Origin: Desulforapulum autotrophicum HRM2
GTDB lineage: Bacteria > Desulfobacterota > Desulfobacteria > Desulfobacterales > Desulfobacteraceae
Direction of reading: 5' to 3'
Length of the DNA: 64,000 nucleotides
Assembly: GCF_000020365.1 (NCBI RefSeq)
Contig: NC_012108.1
Location: 3,410,001 to 3,474,000 of the forward strand
A program made the translations under genes and the position numbers. How positions within the stretch are numbered: position 1 is the first letter of the stretch; each line of letters begins with the position of its first letter. The notes below the pieces were generated by a model, which did no database searches, was not told the origin of the DNA, and saw nothing but the letters and a program-made list of their open reading frames with translations. Of the stretch, positions 16,510 to 26,372 are shown piece by piece.

Positions 16510-17847
16510 TTAGTCTCTTTTCATCAGAACCCTGAATTTGGCCCGGGTCAATCCCAGCATTTTTGCGGCCACCGTCTGGTTCTGGCCGGCCATGTCAAGT
16601 GCCTGTCTCACAATATCTGTCTCCAGGGTTTGGAGACAGACACCATCCGGCGGAAGTTTATAGTCTCCCTCATTTTCCCCAGGACCATGGGCTTTCTTTA
16701 AAAAAGATAATGTCTGCGCAGTGATGGCATTGTTCTCTTCAAGAATAACAGCCCTTTCAATGGCATTTGCAAGTTCACGAACATTACCCGGCCATGGGTA
16801 TTGGGCAAGCAGACGTTTTGCCCCATCCGTTAAAACAACATCGTTTCCATTAAAGCTCTCTTTCAGAAAATGAACGGCCAGGGCGGGGATATCTTCCTTT
16901 CTTTCACGCAGGGGTGGAGGAGAGAGGGGAAACACGTTTATTCTGTAATAAAGGTCCCTCCGAAACCGATTTTTCTCCACCAGACCATCGAGATCCTGAT
17001 GGGTTGCGCACACGATACGTACATCAACCGGGATCTCGGCATTCCCCCCCACCCGCTGGATCTTTTTCTCCTGAAGCGCCCGCAAAAGTTTTGCCTGGGC
17101 ATCCAACGGTAAATCCCCGATCTCATCGAGGAAAAGCGTTCCGCCGGATGCATATTCAAATTTTCCAATGGATCTTTTATTTGCACCGGTAAACGCACCT
17201 TTCTCATATCCGAACAGTTCCGATTCCACCAGGTTCGGAGATATTGCAGCGCAGTTTAAAGGCACAAAGCGTTTGTGGGAGCGCAGGCTCTGACCATGAA
17301 TATACTTAGCCAGCAACTCCTTCCCGGTTCCGGACTCGCCACTTATCAATATGGCTGAGTCACTTTTCCCCACCTTTGCAGCAAGATCGATAATATCGGA
17401 CATGACCTTTGATTCAAAAATCATCTTACTAGCACAGGCACCATTATCAAGCTGTTTTTTCAGGTCCCTGTTCTCCGCCATAATACGGGACAACTTAAGG
17501 GTCCGCTCCACCGTCAGAAGGACAGATTCTTCTTCAAAGGGTTTTGTAAGATAATCCGCAGCCCCCATGCGCATGGCCTCCACCGCAGACTCCACTGTGG
17601 CAAAGGCGGTAATAAAGACAACGGGGCAGGGAATGTCCAGAAGCATGATCTGCTTTAAAAGACCTGTTCCATCAAGACGGGGCATCTTCATATCGGTAAT
17701 AACCATATCATAGGGTGTGGAGCTGACCATCTCCAGGGCCTCGGCCCCGTCCTTTGCCTGGTCCACCAGATGTGCCCTCCTCCCAATCATAATTGAGAGA
17801 AGATAGCGAATTTTCTCTTCATCATCGACAATCAGTATTCGAGCCAT
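16510..17847 (-). CDS. NtrC-family sigma-54-dependent response regulator
   Basis: This protein of about 445 residues has a receiver domain (ARILIVDDEEK, then VITDMKMPRLDG with the phospho-accepting Asp near residue 52, and the Lys in YLTKPF). It also has an AAA+ domain with Walker A GESGTGKE, the sigma-54 contact loop GAFTGA and Walker B GGTLFLDEIG, and a Fis-type helix-turn-helix at the C-terminus (NQTVAAKMLGLTRAKFRVL). The in-frame upstream extension overlaps the kinase gene, so I chose the ATG at 17847, which gives the usual receiver start. It should activate sigma-54 promoters when phosphorylated by the adjacent kinase. Confidence 0.92.
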   Translation of the reverse strand: MARILIVDDEEKIRYLLSIMIGRRAHLVDQAKDGAEALEMVSSTPYDMVITDMKMPRLDGTGLLKQIMLLDIPCPVVFITAFATVESAVEAMRMGAADYLTKPFEEESVLLTVERTLKLSRIMAENRDLKKQLDNGACASKMIFESKVMSDIIDLAAKVGKSDSAILISGESGTGKELLAKYIHGQSLRSHKRFVPLNCAAISPNLVESELFGYEKGAFTGANKRSIGKFEYASGGTLFLDEIGDLPLDAQAKLLRALQEKKIQRVGGNAEIPVDVRIVCATHQDLDGLVEKNRFRRDLYYRINVFPLSPPPLRERKEDIPALAVHFLKESFNGNDVVLTDGAKRLLAQYPWPGNVRELANAIERAVILEENNAITAQTLSFLKKAHGPGENEGDYKLPPDGVCLQTLETDIVRQALDMAGQNQTVAAKMLGLTRAKFRVLMKRD

Positions 17848-17851
17848 TGTT

Positions 17852-19276
17852 TTACACCTTAACTGCTTCGTTCTCTTCCATTCTGGGTAGGGTGATAGTG
17901 AAAACAGCACCCCCTTCTTTTGCATTTTTCACCCCTATGGTACCGGCATGATCCCCGATAACCTGCCGGGCAAAAGCAAGTCCAAGTCCGGTTCCGCTTG
18001 CCCGGGTCGTGAAAAACGGATCAAAAATTCTCTCCAGGTTTTCACTTTCTACGCCATCTCCCTGATCGCAAATCTCCACCGCCCACTGATCGGCATCACA
18101 CACGACATGGACGCCCACAACCCCACCCCTTTGGTTTGCCTCACAGGCATTTTTTACAATATTGCTGACCCCCCTTATCAGAAGATCCATATCCGCCATG
18201 GAATACCAGGGTTCATCTTTGATACAGGATTTAATTTCAACCGGAGACGAGATTAACTGAACTTCAAAACGGGCCACAATATCCTTCATCATTAAATTTA
18301 GATCCACCTGGCGAAGCATGGGTTCACACGGGCGGGCAAAGAGAAGAAAATCTTCGATCAATCGGTTGAGTCTTTCAACTTCATCGTCAATGTATTGAAT
18401 CATTAAATTATCATGGGGAAGTGAAAAATCTTTTTTAAGCATTTGAAAAGACCCCTTGATGATGCTCAGGGGATTTTTCACCTCATGGGCAACCATCAGG
18501 GAAAATTTTCCCCTTTCCGCCAAGGCGCTCTGCTTGAGCAGGGCCTGATTGACCCGTTCATAATCCTTTCGGCTTTTCTCCAGGGAATCGAGCATACGGT
18601 TAAAGGCAACGGCAAGATTTCGGGTCTCAGGGAGATTGCCCACGGGTGCCCTTAAATCCTTGGCACCCTGACCCACACGGGCAGCAGTCTCGGCAAGCCA
18701 TGTGACCTCCTTTACAATGGATCGGGAGATAAAAAAGAAGATAATGGCAGCCAGGACGACCAGCACCCCGGATACAATGAAAAACTGCCGGGTGATCTCC
18801 ACCATTAACTGATCAATTCCATAGGTGGTATAGTGGATACGTACCTTGCCGATATATTCCATCCCGGTAGTCTTTTGTTCCCCGAACAGCGTCTGGCGGC
18901 TCCTGAAAAGCAGATTCTCATTTATGTTTTTTTTAAAAACAACGGGTGTTTCAACACTGAATTGTTTTCCAGAAACAGGGCGTGACTGTTCGACAAGTAT
19001 TTTTCCATCCTCATTTATAACCGTCACCCTTGCAACATCCTCTTCACCAAGCAGATTTAAAGCCAGAATCCGTAATCCGGCCTTGTCTCCAATCAGAACG
19101 CCGACCTCGGAGTTCATGGCAAGATATTTGGCCAGAAAGGTAATTCTGTCCTTGAATCTCTTGTCCATAAACTGCCGTGTTATCTGAACAGCCATATAAT
19201 CAAGGGAAAAGGTTGCAGCGCAGATCAGAAAAAAACCCGCAACAAGGAGCCTTGCATGGATACCTGCTTTTCTCAT
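17852..19276 (-). CDS. Membrane sensor histidine kinase
   Basis: This 474-residue protein has two membrane spans (about residues 8-28 and 165-187) flanking a periplasmic sensor of about 135 residues. A HAMP segment, a HisKA domain with MVAHEVKNPLSIIKG (the phosphorylated His near residue 260) and an HATPase domain with N-box NIVKNACEA, G1 DQGDG and G2 GTGLGLAFA follow. It overlaps the upstream binding-protein gene by four bases (ATGA) and is followed 4 bases later by its likely cognate NtrC-type regulator. The periplasmic binding protein next door suggests the signal is a periplasmic ligand. Confidence 0.92.
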   Translation of the reverse strand: MRKAGIHARLLVAGFFLICAATFSLDYMAVQITRQFMDKRFKDRITFLAKYLAMNSEVGVLIGDKAGLRILALNLLGEEDVARVTVINEDGKILVEQSRPVSGKQFSVETPVVFKKNINENLLFRSRQTLFGEQKTTGMEYIGKVRIHYTTYGIDQLMVEITRQFFIVSGVLVVLAAIIFFFISRSIVKEVTWLAETAARVGQGAKDLRAPVGNLPETRNLAVAFNRMLDSLEKSRKDYERVNQALLKQSALAERGKFSLMVAHEVKNPLSIIKGSFQMLKKDFSLPHDNLMIQYIDDEVERLNRLIEDFLLFARPCEPMLRQVDLNLMMKDIVARFEVQLISSPVEIKSCIKDEPWYSMADMDLLIRGVSNIVKNACEANQRGGVVGVHVVCDADQWAVEICDQGDGVESENLERIFDPFFTTRASGTGLGLAFARQVIGDHAGTIGVKNAKEGGAVFTITLPRMEENEAVKV

Positions 19277-20214
19277 TTTTCACCTTCCACTGCAATACCG
19301 ACCTTTTTTATAATGGCGTCATTGAGCATGATTTTAAACGCAGGAACAACCTTTACGCACCGCCCGTCCTTCAAACGCTTTAATGCAAATTCACCGGTTT
19401 GACGTCCTATTGCTCCATAATCCATGACAAAAGAAAGGGCAGCACCACTTTGAAAAAAAAACCGGTTAAAACCAATGACTGCTACATTATTGGAAATCGC
19501 CTCCTTGATTATATACTGGATAATACTTTCCGATATAAAGGTACGGTCTGGAATCAGCCATAGAGCGTCAATCGTGTTCCAGCCGCCAAAAAGCACTTCA
19601 GGAATCATTTTACGATGGGAAACCGCCAGCTTTGTGATTTTTAAATTCTTTATAGCGGATAGTGCAACAGCAGTTTTTGCAAAATTGCCATTATTGGCAG
19701 GATCATATAAAAGGCCCAGGGATTTAAGGTCGGGAAATACCCTTGAAATGATATCAATCTGATCGGACACAGGAATATTCAACGAAATACCGCATTCATT
19801 TCCCCCGGTTCCCACAACGTCTTCAGGATTCAGAAGCATGGAATAGATTGGAGAAGGATCAGGCTTCAACGCCCATAGATACCTGGCCGCTTCCGGGCCC
19901 ACCCCGATACACTGGTCATATTTGCCGGACAATATCTTTTCCGTCAAAATCTGGGTTTGCTTGTCGGTGTTATTTTCGACAAAAAACAGGTCTGCCTGCC
20001 CTCCAAAGGTTGAAATCACCCCTTCTATTCCTTCAGCAGCCTCCATATAGGGCCTGATCTTCATGGAAATAACAACCCCGATTTTCGGCGCAATCAAATC
20101 CTCTAAAGCCAGCCCCGGCCCTGCCTGTAAAACGACGCACAGGATCCAGAACGCAACAACGGATCTGGGCACCGTTGATGGGTAAATTGAACGATATGGG
20201 GCAAACACTTTCAT
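19273..20214 (-). CDS. ABC-type periplasmic substrate-binding protein (tryptophan/tyrosine-type fold)
   Basis: This protein of about 313 residues has an N-terminal signal segment. The body (IGVVISMKIRPYMEAAEGI, then SLGLLYDPANNGN and VAVIGFNRFF) resembles the ABC_sub_bind family of periplasmic binding proteins. No ABC permease or ATPase lies nearby. Instead it is coupled by an ATGA overlap to a histidine kinase, so it more likely presents a ligand to the sensor than to a transporter. I chose the ATG at 20214; a TTG ten codons upstream is possible, and neither has a strong ribosome binding site. It lies 66 bases after gspD. Confidence 0.8.
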   Translation of the reverse strand: MKVFAPYRSIYPSTVPRSVVAFWILCVVLQAGPGLALEDLIAPKIGVVISMKIRPYMEAAEGIEGVISTFGGQADLFFVENNTDKQTQILTEKILSGKYDQCIGVGPEAARYLWALKPDPSPIYSMLLNPEDVVGTGGNECGISLNIPVSDQIDIISRVFPDLKSLGLLYDPANNGNFAKTAVALSAIKNLKITKLAVSHRKMIPEVLFGGWNTIDALWLIPDRTFISESIIQYIIKEAISNNVAVIGFNRFFFQSGAALSFVMDYGAIGRQTGEFALKRLKDGRCVKVVPAFKIMLNDAIIKKVGIAVEGEK

Positions 20215-20280
20215 AGGAATGCGTATATTTATAATCCCGACCAATACATTGCAATTATAAAACTCTCATCTTACTCGCAA

Positions 20281-22566
20281 TCATTCTCCACTATATGTCC
20301 CCGTGCCCATTAGAATCTTTCCCGTATTTCCCACCCGTTGCCGGAATTCATTTGTCACCTGGTCGATATCATCTAGATCACTTACAACACGGGGTGTTAT
20401 TAAAATGATCAGTTCATTTTTTTCATTACCACCCGCTGTCTTTCCAAACAGATACTTAAAAAAGGGAAGCTGATTTAACAACGGAATACCGGCAGATGAA
20501 TCCTCTTCTTTCTTTCTCATCAGGCCACCGATTGCAATAGTCTGATTGTCATTGACCGTGAGGGTGGTCTGAACGGATCTCTTATAAAATGAAGGATACT
20601 CCTGTCCACCGGCCAAAACAGCATCGGCCTGCTCACTGACCTCTTGGTTGATTTCCATGCTGACAAGCCCCCTCTCATTGATATGGGGAGTCACGGTCAG
20701 AATCACACCGGTGTTTCGGTATTGGATATTGGTTGCCAGCATATCATCACCATCTGTTCCATATTTATATTCCGTGGTTACAACTGGAACTTCGGTGGAA
20801 ATATCTATTTTTGCCTCTTTGTTGTCCGATGCCAGTACACTGGGGGAAGAAAGGATATTGACATCCCCTTTACTTGCAAGGGCCGTCAAAGTTGCCGCCC
20901 ATTTCTGGGTATTGCCGAAATTATACTGTAGAACATTCGTGCTCCCAAGAGTGCCCTGGATCAATCCGTCGGCGACGGACCCACCGTCCTTAATAAAAGT
21001 CCATTCTACACCAAGGGAGGAGCTATCGTTCAGTGTAACCTCGGCCAGGGTTACCTCTATCAGTACCTGCCGGGGAAGAACGTCGAGTCTTTTTAATACG
21101 TCAAGAACGACCTGGTAATCTGCAGGGGTCGCCTCAATGATCAATGCGTTTCGAATCGCATCCGGAATGATGTTAATGCTGGTGTTCAGGGATGAAGAAC
21201 CTGAAATGGAATTCGGGGTTGGCCGGGCTTTGGTTTTGGGGTCATTGATTTCTTTCTTGGAAACAATTTGAACGGGCAGCATAGCTTGTGAAGGTTCTTT
21301 TTTTGATGAACTCTTTATATTTTTATCCTCTGATGGCGACTCTTTTTTACCGGAAAAAATTGTCGATAAAAGATCTCCCAACTCCGATGCTTCGCCGTTT
21401 CTCACATTATAGATAAAAATCCTTGGTTCATACCCGTCAACGGGTACATCCAGCAGGGAAATAAGTTCGTCGATTTTATCAAAAATCTCCGACTTTGAAC
21501 TGATTGCCATTATGGCGTTCAACCGCCCCAACTCAATAAGCTTAACATCCTTTCCCAGGGACTGGCCGTAGGATGTAAAAAATTGGTTCAAAGTCTGCAT
21601 GATTTCGGTGGGGTCGGCATGGGCCATTGTGTACAAACGGTGATCGACCCGTTTGAAAATATCTACATCAAATACCTTGACCAACCTAAGTGCCTTGTCG
21701 ATGTTCGTGCCCTTATCCACTAACAGCATCATGTTTGAATCGGCCTGGGAAACAATCGTTCCGTCTGCAGAAATAAAGGGGGTGATAATTTTAGTCATTT
21801 CCACAGCAGAAATGAATTTCAGGGGAACAATCTGAATAATCACCCTTTCGCCATGGGAAATTTCTCCATCATCGGTTGAGGTTCGCAGCCCAATGGGCAT
21901 TCGGGACGCTTCATTCAGGGCAACGATTCTATACAGATCCCCATCGCGGACAGCTGTCAGGCCGTTAATCTCAAGGATCTGATAAAAGACATAAAAGAGC
22001 TCATCTCTTTTTAATTGGCCTGCGGTATGGATGGTTACAGCACCACTGATATCCTTCTCAACAAGATAATTTATCTTTAAAATTTCAGCCATGGTCCTGA
22101 CAACCTCATAAAGGTCGGCATTATCAAAATTAAGAACCAGGCCACCGGGCTTTGATTCATTCCGTTGGATCGGTAATGACCTGCCGCTGTTTTTTCCCGA
22201 CTTCAAAGCATTTAACGGAACAGTCTCCCTGTCCATTAAAAATGAATTTCCATCCGTTTTTTCGGACCCATCTGTTTTTCCTTCTGTAATCTTAAGGGCA
22301 GATCCATGCCCGGCCCTCTGTTTCATCAGGGGTAGAATTCTATCCTCACTATTTTGCCCGGTTGATCCAGGACCGTCTTTTATGGCCGCAACGGGGGTCC
22401 CGGATGGTGATTCGGGCAAATCCGCCGAAGGGCTCGTCTTTGTTATATTCGGGACACTTTCATATTTAACAGCAGGCTTACCACCTGCACATCCTGAAAA
22501 TACGAATAATCCTAACAACAAAATCAATAGAAAGGTTTTATTCCCCGCTGCAGTCTTCTTTGTCAT
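20281..22566 (-). CDS. gspD: Type II secretion outer-membrane secretin GspD
   Basis: This 761-residue protein forms the outer-membrane channel of type II secretion. The N-terminus has a lipobox-like FVFSGC, suggesting a lipoprotein form. After a linker of about 140 residues comes the N0 domain (LVLNFDNADLYEVVRTMAE), then N1-N3 domains with ADSNMMLLVDK and GRLNAIMAISSK, and the secretin core beginning VLIEVTLAEVTLNDSSSLG and ending LIILITPRVV. The N3 region contains a Ser/Lys-rich insertion (SPSEDKNIKSSSKK) of the sort seen in many GspD. It is the last gene of the I-J-K-L-M-C-D block. Confidence 0.95.
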   Translation of the reverse strand: MTKKTAAGNKTFLLILLLGLFVFSGCAGGKPAVKYESVPNITKTSPSADLPESPSGTPVAAIKDGPGSTGQNSEDRILPLMKQRAGHGSALKITEGKTDGSEKTDGNSFLMDRETVPLNALKSGKNSGRSLPIQRNESKPGGLVLNFDNADLYEVVRTMAEILKINYLVEKDISGAVTIHTAGQLKRDELFYVFYQILEINGLTAVRDGDLYRIVALNEASRMPIGLRTSTDDGEISHGERVIIQIVPLKFISAVEMTKIITPFISADGTIVSQADSNMMLLVDKGTNIDKALRLVKVFDVDIFKRVDHRLYTMAHADPTEIMQTLNQFFTSYGQSLGKDVKLIELGRLNAIMAISSKSEIFDKIDELISLLDVPVDGYEPRIFIYNVRNGEASELGDLLSTIFSGKKESPSEDKNIKSSSKKEPSQAMLPVQIVSKKEINDPKTKARPTPNSISGSSSLNTSINIIPDAIRNALIIEATPADYQVVLDVLKRLDVLPRQVLIEVTLAEVTLNDSSSLGVEWTFIKDGGSVADGLIQGTLGSTNVLQYNFGNTQKWAATLTALASKGDVNILSSPSVLASDNKEAKIDISTEVPVVTTEYKYGTDGDDMLATNIQYRNTGVILTVTPHINERGLVSMEINQEVSEQADAVLAGGQEYPSFYKRSVQTTLTVNDNQTIAIGGLMRKKEEDSSAGIPLLNQLPFFKYLFGKTAGGNEKNELIILITPRVVSDLDDIDQVTNEFRQRVGNTGKILMGTGTYSGE

Positions 22567-22568
22567 TA

Positions 22569-23288
22569 CTAGTTTATCCTTTTCTTAATTTTTCCAAACG
22601 GTGTATCAAAAACCTTATATTTGATTTCCTCCCCATTTTGGGATTCCCCAGGGGAATCCACCTTATCCTGGGCAGGTTTGGCATCGGCACTATCTGTCGC
22701 GACCACTTTCGGCCTGTTTATTTTCTTTGATACTGTCCGTTGCCTGACTTTGTCAGAATCGTAAAGGAGAACGGCTATCTTCTTGGAATTATCATTAAGA
22801 ATGACCCGGTCTTTTAAAATATCATCCACCGTTAAGGTACCAACGACATCTCCGGGTTTCACCCAAATCTGTTTTTTGTCACCCTGGTGCTCCAAATCAG
22901 GATTGCTCAAAAGAGCAGACCTGTAATCCGCCATGAGGATCACACCGTACAGAACGATGTTGACACCGGCTACCACCACTTTTTTAATTTCCGGATCAGG
23001 CTCCACCTCGGGTTCCTTTACCACCTCAGGTGCCACCGACAACGCTGGAACAGGTTCAAACACCTTCCTGTCCGGTGCAAATAGATTATTTTCCGCCACA
23101 ACCCCATAGGAAGATTTAGGCGGCATGGTGATCTTGTAATTATTTTTAAGATCCTGTTCTCCCCTCCCCTGAACGGACTTTTCGAGTGTCGTCCATGCGG
23201 GTTGGGTCCAGACCCCAAACGTTTTGACAAGGGCAAAAACAATCAAAAACAGCAATGCCAGGTTTATCATCCACACCCTTGAGATCAT
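22569..23288 (-). CDS. gspC: Type II secretion inner-membrane protein GspC
   Basis: This 239-residue protein has one N-terminal membrane span (MINLALLFLIVFALVKTFGV), a linker with NLFAPDRK, and a homology region (VVAGVNIVLYGVILMADYRSALL) that in other systems contacts the secretin N0 domain. No PDZ domain is visible; the C-terminus is a short charged tail. It lies between gspM and gspD, 2 bases before gspD, and overlaps gspM by four bases. Position and HR region support the assignment more than overall similarity does. Confidence 0.8.
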   Translation of the reverse strand: MISRVWMINLALLFLIVFALVKTFGVWTQPAWTTLEKSVQGRGEQDLKNNYKITMPPKSSYGVVAENNLFAPDRKVFEPVPALSVAPEVVKEPEVEPDPEIKKVVVAGVNIVLYGVILMADYRSALLSNPDLEHQGDKKQIWVKPGDVVGTLTVDDILKDRVILNDNSKKIAVLLYDSDKVRQRTVSKKINRPKVVATDSADAKPAQDKVDSPGESQNGEEIKYKVFDTPFGKIKKRIN

Positions 23289-23854
23289 TTCTCCACCTCA
23301 CCTGTTACGTCCATAACACCCTCAACGGTGAGAGTTGGCAATAACAGCCCCTCCAGATTCTGGCCAGAGTTTCTCACAATTTTTATGTCGGTCACCTTCA
23401 AAATTTTAGGAAATGATTCTATCCTGTAGAGCAGCTTCCACAATTGACTGATGGTCGACGAAAAGGTAAGTTGAACTGAGATACCAAGAAAAGAGGGGTG
23501 GTCAAACGTCCTGTTTGGCATGACCCGCATGGTTTTTATGACAATATCTTCACCATCGGCAATCTCGTTTACAATATTTTGAAGATCCACTGCGGCAAGG
23601 GCAGGGGTTTTTCCGTTCAGCAGATCAGCCTCGGATCTTTCCGCAAGACGGGTCAACCGAACATATCTCTTTTCCAGGACCGGCTTTTCACTCACCTTTT
23701 GCTGATATTTCAATAGTTGTTTCTGTTTAAGCCGTATCTCACTTTTCGATGAACCGAGATCCTCGATAAGATGGAAGTTTCGATACAGCATCCCAAAAAG
23801 AATCAATACCACACCGCAGATAAGAATATTGCGCCGCTCTCTTGTAATTTTCAA
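23285..23854 (-). CDS. gspM: Type II secretion GspM/PilO-like protein
   Basis: This 189-residue protein has a short cytoplasmic start, one membrane span (ILICGVVLILFGMLY), a coiled-coil segment (IRLKQKQLLKYQQKVSE) and a ferredoxin-like periplasmic domain ending in a strand pattern (LPTLTVEGVMDVTG). This is the GspM/PilO layout. It follows the GspL gene by one base and overlaps gspC by four, so it belongs to the inner-membrane platform with GspL. Sequence similarity in this family is always low; I rely on layout and position. Confidence 0.78.
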   Translation of the reverse strand: MKITRERRNILICGVVLILFGMLYRNFHLIEDLGSSKSEIRLKQKQLLKYQQKVSEKPVLEKRYVRLTRLAERSEADLLNGKTPALAAVDLQNIVNEIADGEDIVIKTMRVMPNRTFDHPSFLGISVQLTFSSTISQLWKLLYRIESFPKILKVTDIKIVRNSGQNLEGLLLPTLTVEGVMDVTGEVEK

Positions 23855-23855
23855 T

Positions 23856-25253
23856 TTAACCTTCCACCTTCAACCCTATCTTGAACTTCTCGTTTCCCTC
23901 TTTATCCTTCCGGATTGTGGTCATGAAAACCACATCTTTAAAAAGCGGAGACGCTTCCAGCAAAGAAATCATTTCAGAAGCCGACCGTGCCGTACCCTCT
24001 ATCTGCATCCCTTTCTCGGAATAGGTAAATCCTTGAAGCCAGGTTTCCTTGGGTACAATGACGCTAAGTGCCTTCAGGGTATCGGTTATTGATACTCTTT
24101 CAAGCTTGATATTATTTAAAAAGTCAACACGTTCTTCCAGATTTCTGCAGTTTTTTTGAAGGGTGTCCAGGGATAATACCTCCACACCAAGGGTTTTTAT
24201 CTGTGCCTGCATCTCTTCCATAACCATTTTCTGGTGGAGTATGAAACTGCCCCCCCATGACGCACACGACAGGATCGCCAAAACAGCAAAAACAGCCATA
24301 AAATACAACCCTGCCCTGTCCGGCTTTCTCCGCATGACAAAGGGCAACAGATTAATCTGCAGGGGAAGTTTTTTCAGGCCTTTTAATGCAAGCCCCAGGG
24401 CCACTATTGCCTCCGGTGAAGGCTGATCCGGTGAAAACACCCCCGCCTTTGTCCAATCCATTATCTCAATATCAAAGGCATCATTTTTTCCGAGCTGCTT
24501 TAAAAGATCCCCATCACGTGTCAATCCCCATGGAAATAGTTTAACAGAAAGCTTTTCAGACCTGGAGACCTCAACCAGTGAATGCAATTCCGACTCGATG
24601 AGCCCCTGAACCTCGCCATCATACTCGGCAAGGGGAAAAGATCTTGAACTGGTCAGCAAACCGTGTTCAACAATTCCGATCTCCAATAGTTCTGACGTTA
24701 AACCGACAAAGGCCTGACGCCCTTTAAACGCCCCGTTTGACAGATGGCAAAAACAGTTAAAAAATGCGGACGAGGTGATTTCAACACCCAAAACTTTTTG
24801 CCCCAGACCCTTTATGAAATTGAGATAGGGCCGAAGGCTCTTTTTTTTGACAACAACAAGCAGCACCCTCAATAAGTTGCGCTTTTCATCCGCCTCCAGA
24901 ATCTGATAATCAAAGTCGATATCATCCACAGGAATTGGGACATGCTTGTCCATCTCGTACTTCAGCGTTGTTCCAAGATTTTCCTTTACGGCAAAGGGAA
25001 GTTCAATGAATTTCAAAATAGCCAGGGATCTTGGAATGCCAAGATGAATCAAGGCTGATTCAGGGGTGTCCTGATCTATCCACTCCCCGACAAATTCTGC
25101 GGCAGAAACAAGATTTTGTTCAAGAGTTTCCTTCTTTTGCAGAACAAATTCATTATGGGCTACCAGGCGAATCCCCTTGAACGAAGATTTCAACCTCAAA
25201 ACTATAATACTGTTCTCTCTTATATCAATACCAATGCTATTTTGAAAAAACAT
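23856..25253 (-). CDS. gspL: Type II secretion GspL-like protein (actin-like PilM part fused to PilN part)
   Basis: This protein of about 465 residues has a cytoplasmic actin-like domain (SIGIDIRENSIIVLRL at the start, then ALIHLGIPRSLAILKFIELPF). One membrane span follows (FMAVFAVLAILSCASWGGSF, near residue 350), then a periplasmic coiled coil and a PilN-like fold ending FKIGLKVEG. The actin-like half binds the ATPase GspE in known systems. I chose the ATG at 25253 because GGAGG precedes it by five bases; a GTG four codons upstream lacks one. Confidence 0.82.
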   Translation of the reverse strand: MFFQNSIGIDIRENSIIVLRLKSSFKGIRLVAHNEFVLQKKETLEQNLVSAAEFVGEWIDQDTPESALIHLGIPRSLAILKFIELPFAVKENLGTTLKYEMDKHVPIPVDDIDFDYQILEADEKRNLLRVLLVVVKKKSLRPYLNFIKGLGQKVLGVEITSSAFFNCFCHLSNGAFKGRQAFVGLTSELLEIGIVEHGLLTSSRSFPLAEYDGEVQGLIESELHSLVEVSRSEKLSVKLFPWGLTRDGDLLKQLGKNDAFDIEIMDWTKAGVFSPDQPSPEAIVALGLALKGLKKLPLQINLLPFVMRRKPDRAGLYFMAVFAVLAILSCASWGGSFILHQKMVMEEMQAQIKTLGVEVLSLDTLQKNCRNLEERVDFLNNIKLERVSITDTLKALSVIVPKETWLQGFTYSEKGMQIEGTARSASEMISLLEASPLFKDVVFMTTIRKDKEGNEKFKIGLKVEG

Positions 25254-25322
25254 CAACGCCTCCACAACCTTTCAAATACAATCAACTGGAACGCTATGAA
25301 CACTAAAAGAGCCGCTAATATA

Positions 25323-26372
25323 TCATTGCAGCCATTGAATGATCTCATACCCCATTTCCAGTTTACTGTCCACCCTGAGCCTTGCCTGAATCTCGTTTTT
25401 AACATTGTCACCATCAACCATTCCCGTCGATTTCATAGTGAATAACGGCAAGTACTTTAATGTAAGGTAAGGGGAAGCGCCACCAAAAACCGCTTTAGGG
25501 ACAACCGAGGCCAGCTCCAGAATGGACGTAAAATCCTTTTCCTGCCTGTAATCAATAATGGCCTGGACAGCGGCATCGGTCATCAGGGGAAAAGCCTTCA
25601 GCACTCCAGGGGGTGCGGCATTCAAATTGATCTTGTCATAATCAAAGGCCTCTTTATTCTCACTATTGAAATTCCCGCCTCTGAAGATCAGTCCTCTTTC
25701 GTTGGGAGAGACGGTTATCCGCTCTTTTAGCGTTTCATTGAACAGCTTTTCATCGACACCTCTGACCAGCATAAGTTCTTCTATCGATTTAAAATCACCA
25801 TTGCCACAGGGGTAAGGATTATCCAGGGACAGATAGTAATCATCCTCTGCACCATTTGCATGTTGTATGCTGTCTTTATCTCTCCAGTCAAAAATAGAAT
25901 CAATTATCACGCTTTTTTCATAATCATCAAGGTCTATCCCGTTCAACAAAATCGTAAAAAGGAATCTTCCGGCTTTGTTGATATCTATCCTACCGCTGTC
26001 ATTTCCTAATTGAACCTTAAATCGGCCCTGGGCAAATTCAATCTCCGGCAAATCCGTGTTAACCCGCCAGTCAATAACCGGATCTTCCACGGGATCTACC
26101 TTGGAAAAAACATTTTTACCAATTTTCTCTTCCGGCTTTTTTATCAACTCCGAAACGGCAATGTTAAACCCAGCCCTTGCAATATAAAAAGCCTGGGTTG
26201 CATCTTTGTAACTGCGGGTTATATTGACCTCGTTTCTCATTGTTCGGCAAAATTCACCGGTGATCACCGAAAGCAATACAAGCACCCAAAGCACAAAAAA
26301 AAGGGCTATACCGGCCTCGTCTCCATGAGTTCGGCAATCAGCACAATAATTGAATGGATTTTTTCTCTTCAT
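25323..26372 (-). CDS. gspK: Type II secretion minor pseudopilin GspK
   Basis: This 349-residue protein has the prepilin-like start GIALFFVLWVLVLLSVITGEF, in which the usual Glu+5 is missing as is common for GspK. A long alpha domain insertion follows, containing GRIDINKAG, FDWRDKDSIQHANGAE and SIEELMLVRGV, the typical GspK motifs. It overlaps gspJ by four bases (ATGA) and should form the pilus tip with GspI and GspJ. A gap of about 70 bases separates it from gspL. Confidence 0.93.
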   Translation of the reverse strand: MKRKNPFNYCADCRTHGDEAGIALFFVLWVLVLLSVITGEFCRTMRNEVNITRSYKDATQAFYIARAGFNIAVSELIKKPEEKIGKNVFSKVDPVEDPVIDWRVNTDLPEIEFAQGRFKVQLGNDSGRIDINKAGRFLFTILLNGIDLDDYEKSVIIDSIFDWRDKDSIQHANGAEDDYYLSLDNPYPCGNGDFKSIEELMLVRGVDEKLFNETLKERITVSPNERGLIFRGGNFNSENKEAFDYDKINLNAAPPGVLKAFPLMTDAAVQAIIDYRQEKDFTSILELASVVPKAVFGGASPYLTLKYLPLFTMKSTGMVDGDNVKNEIQARLRVDSKLEMGYEIIQWLQ

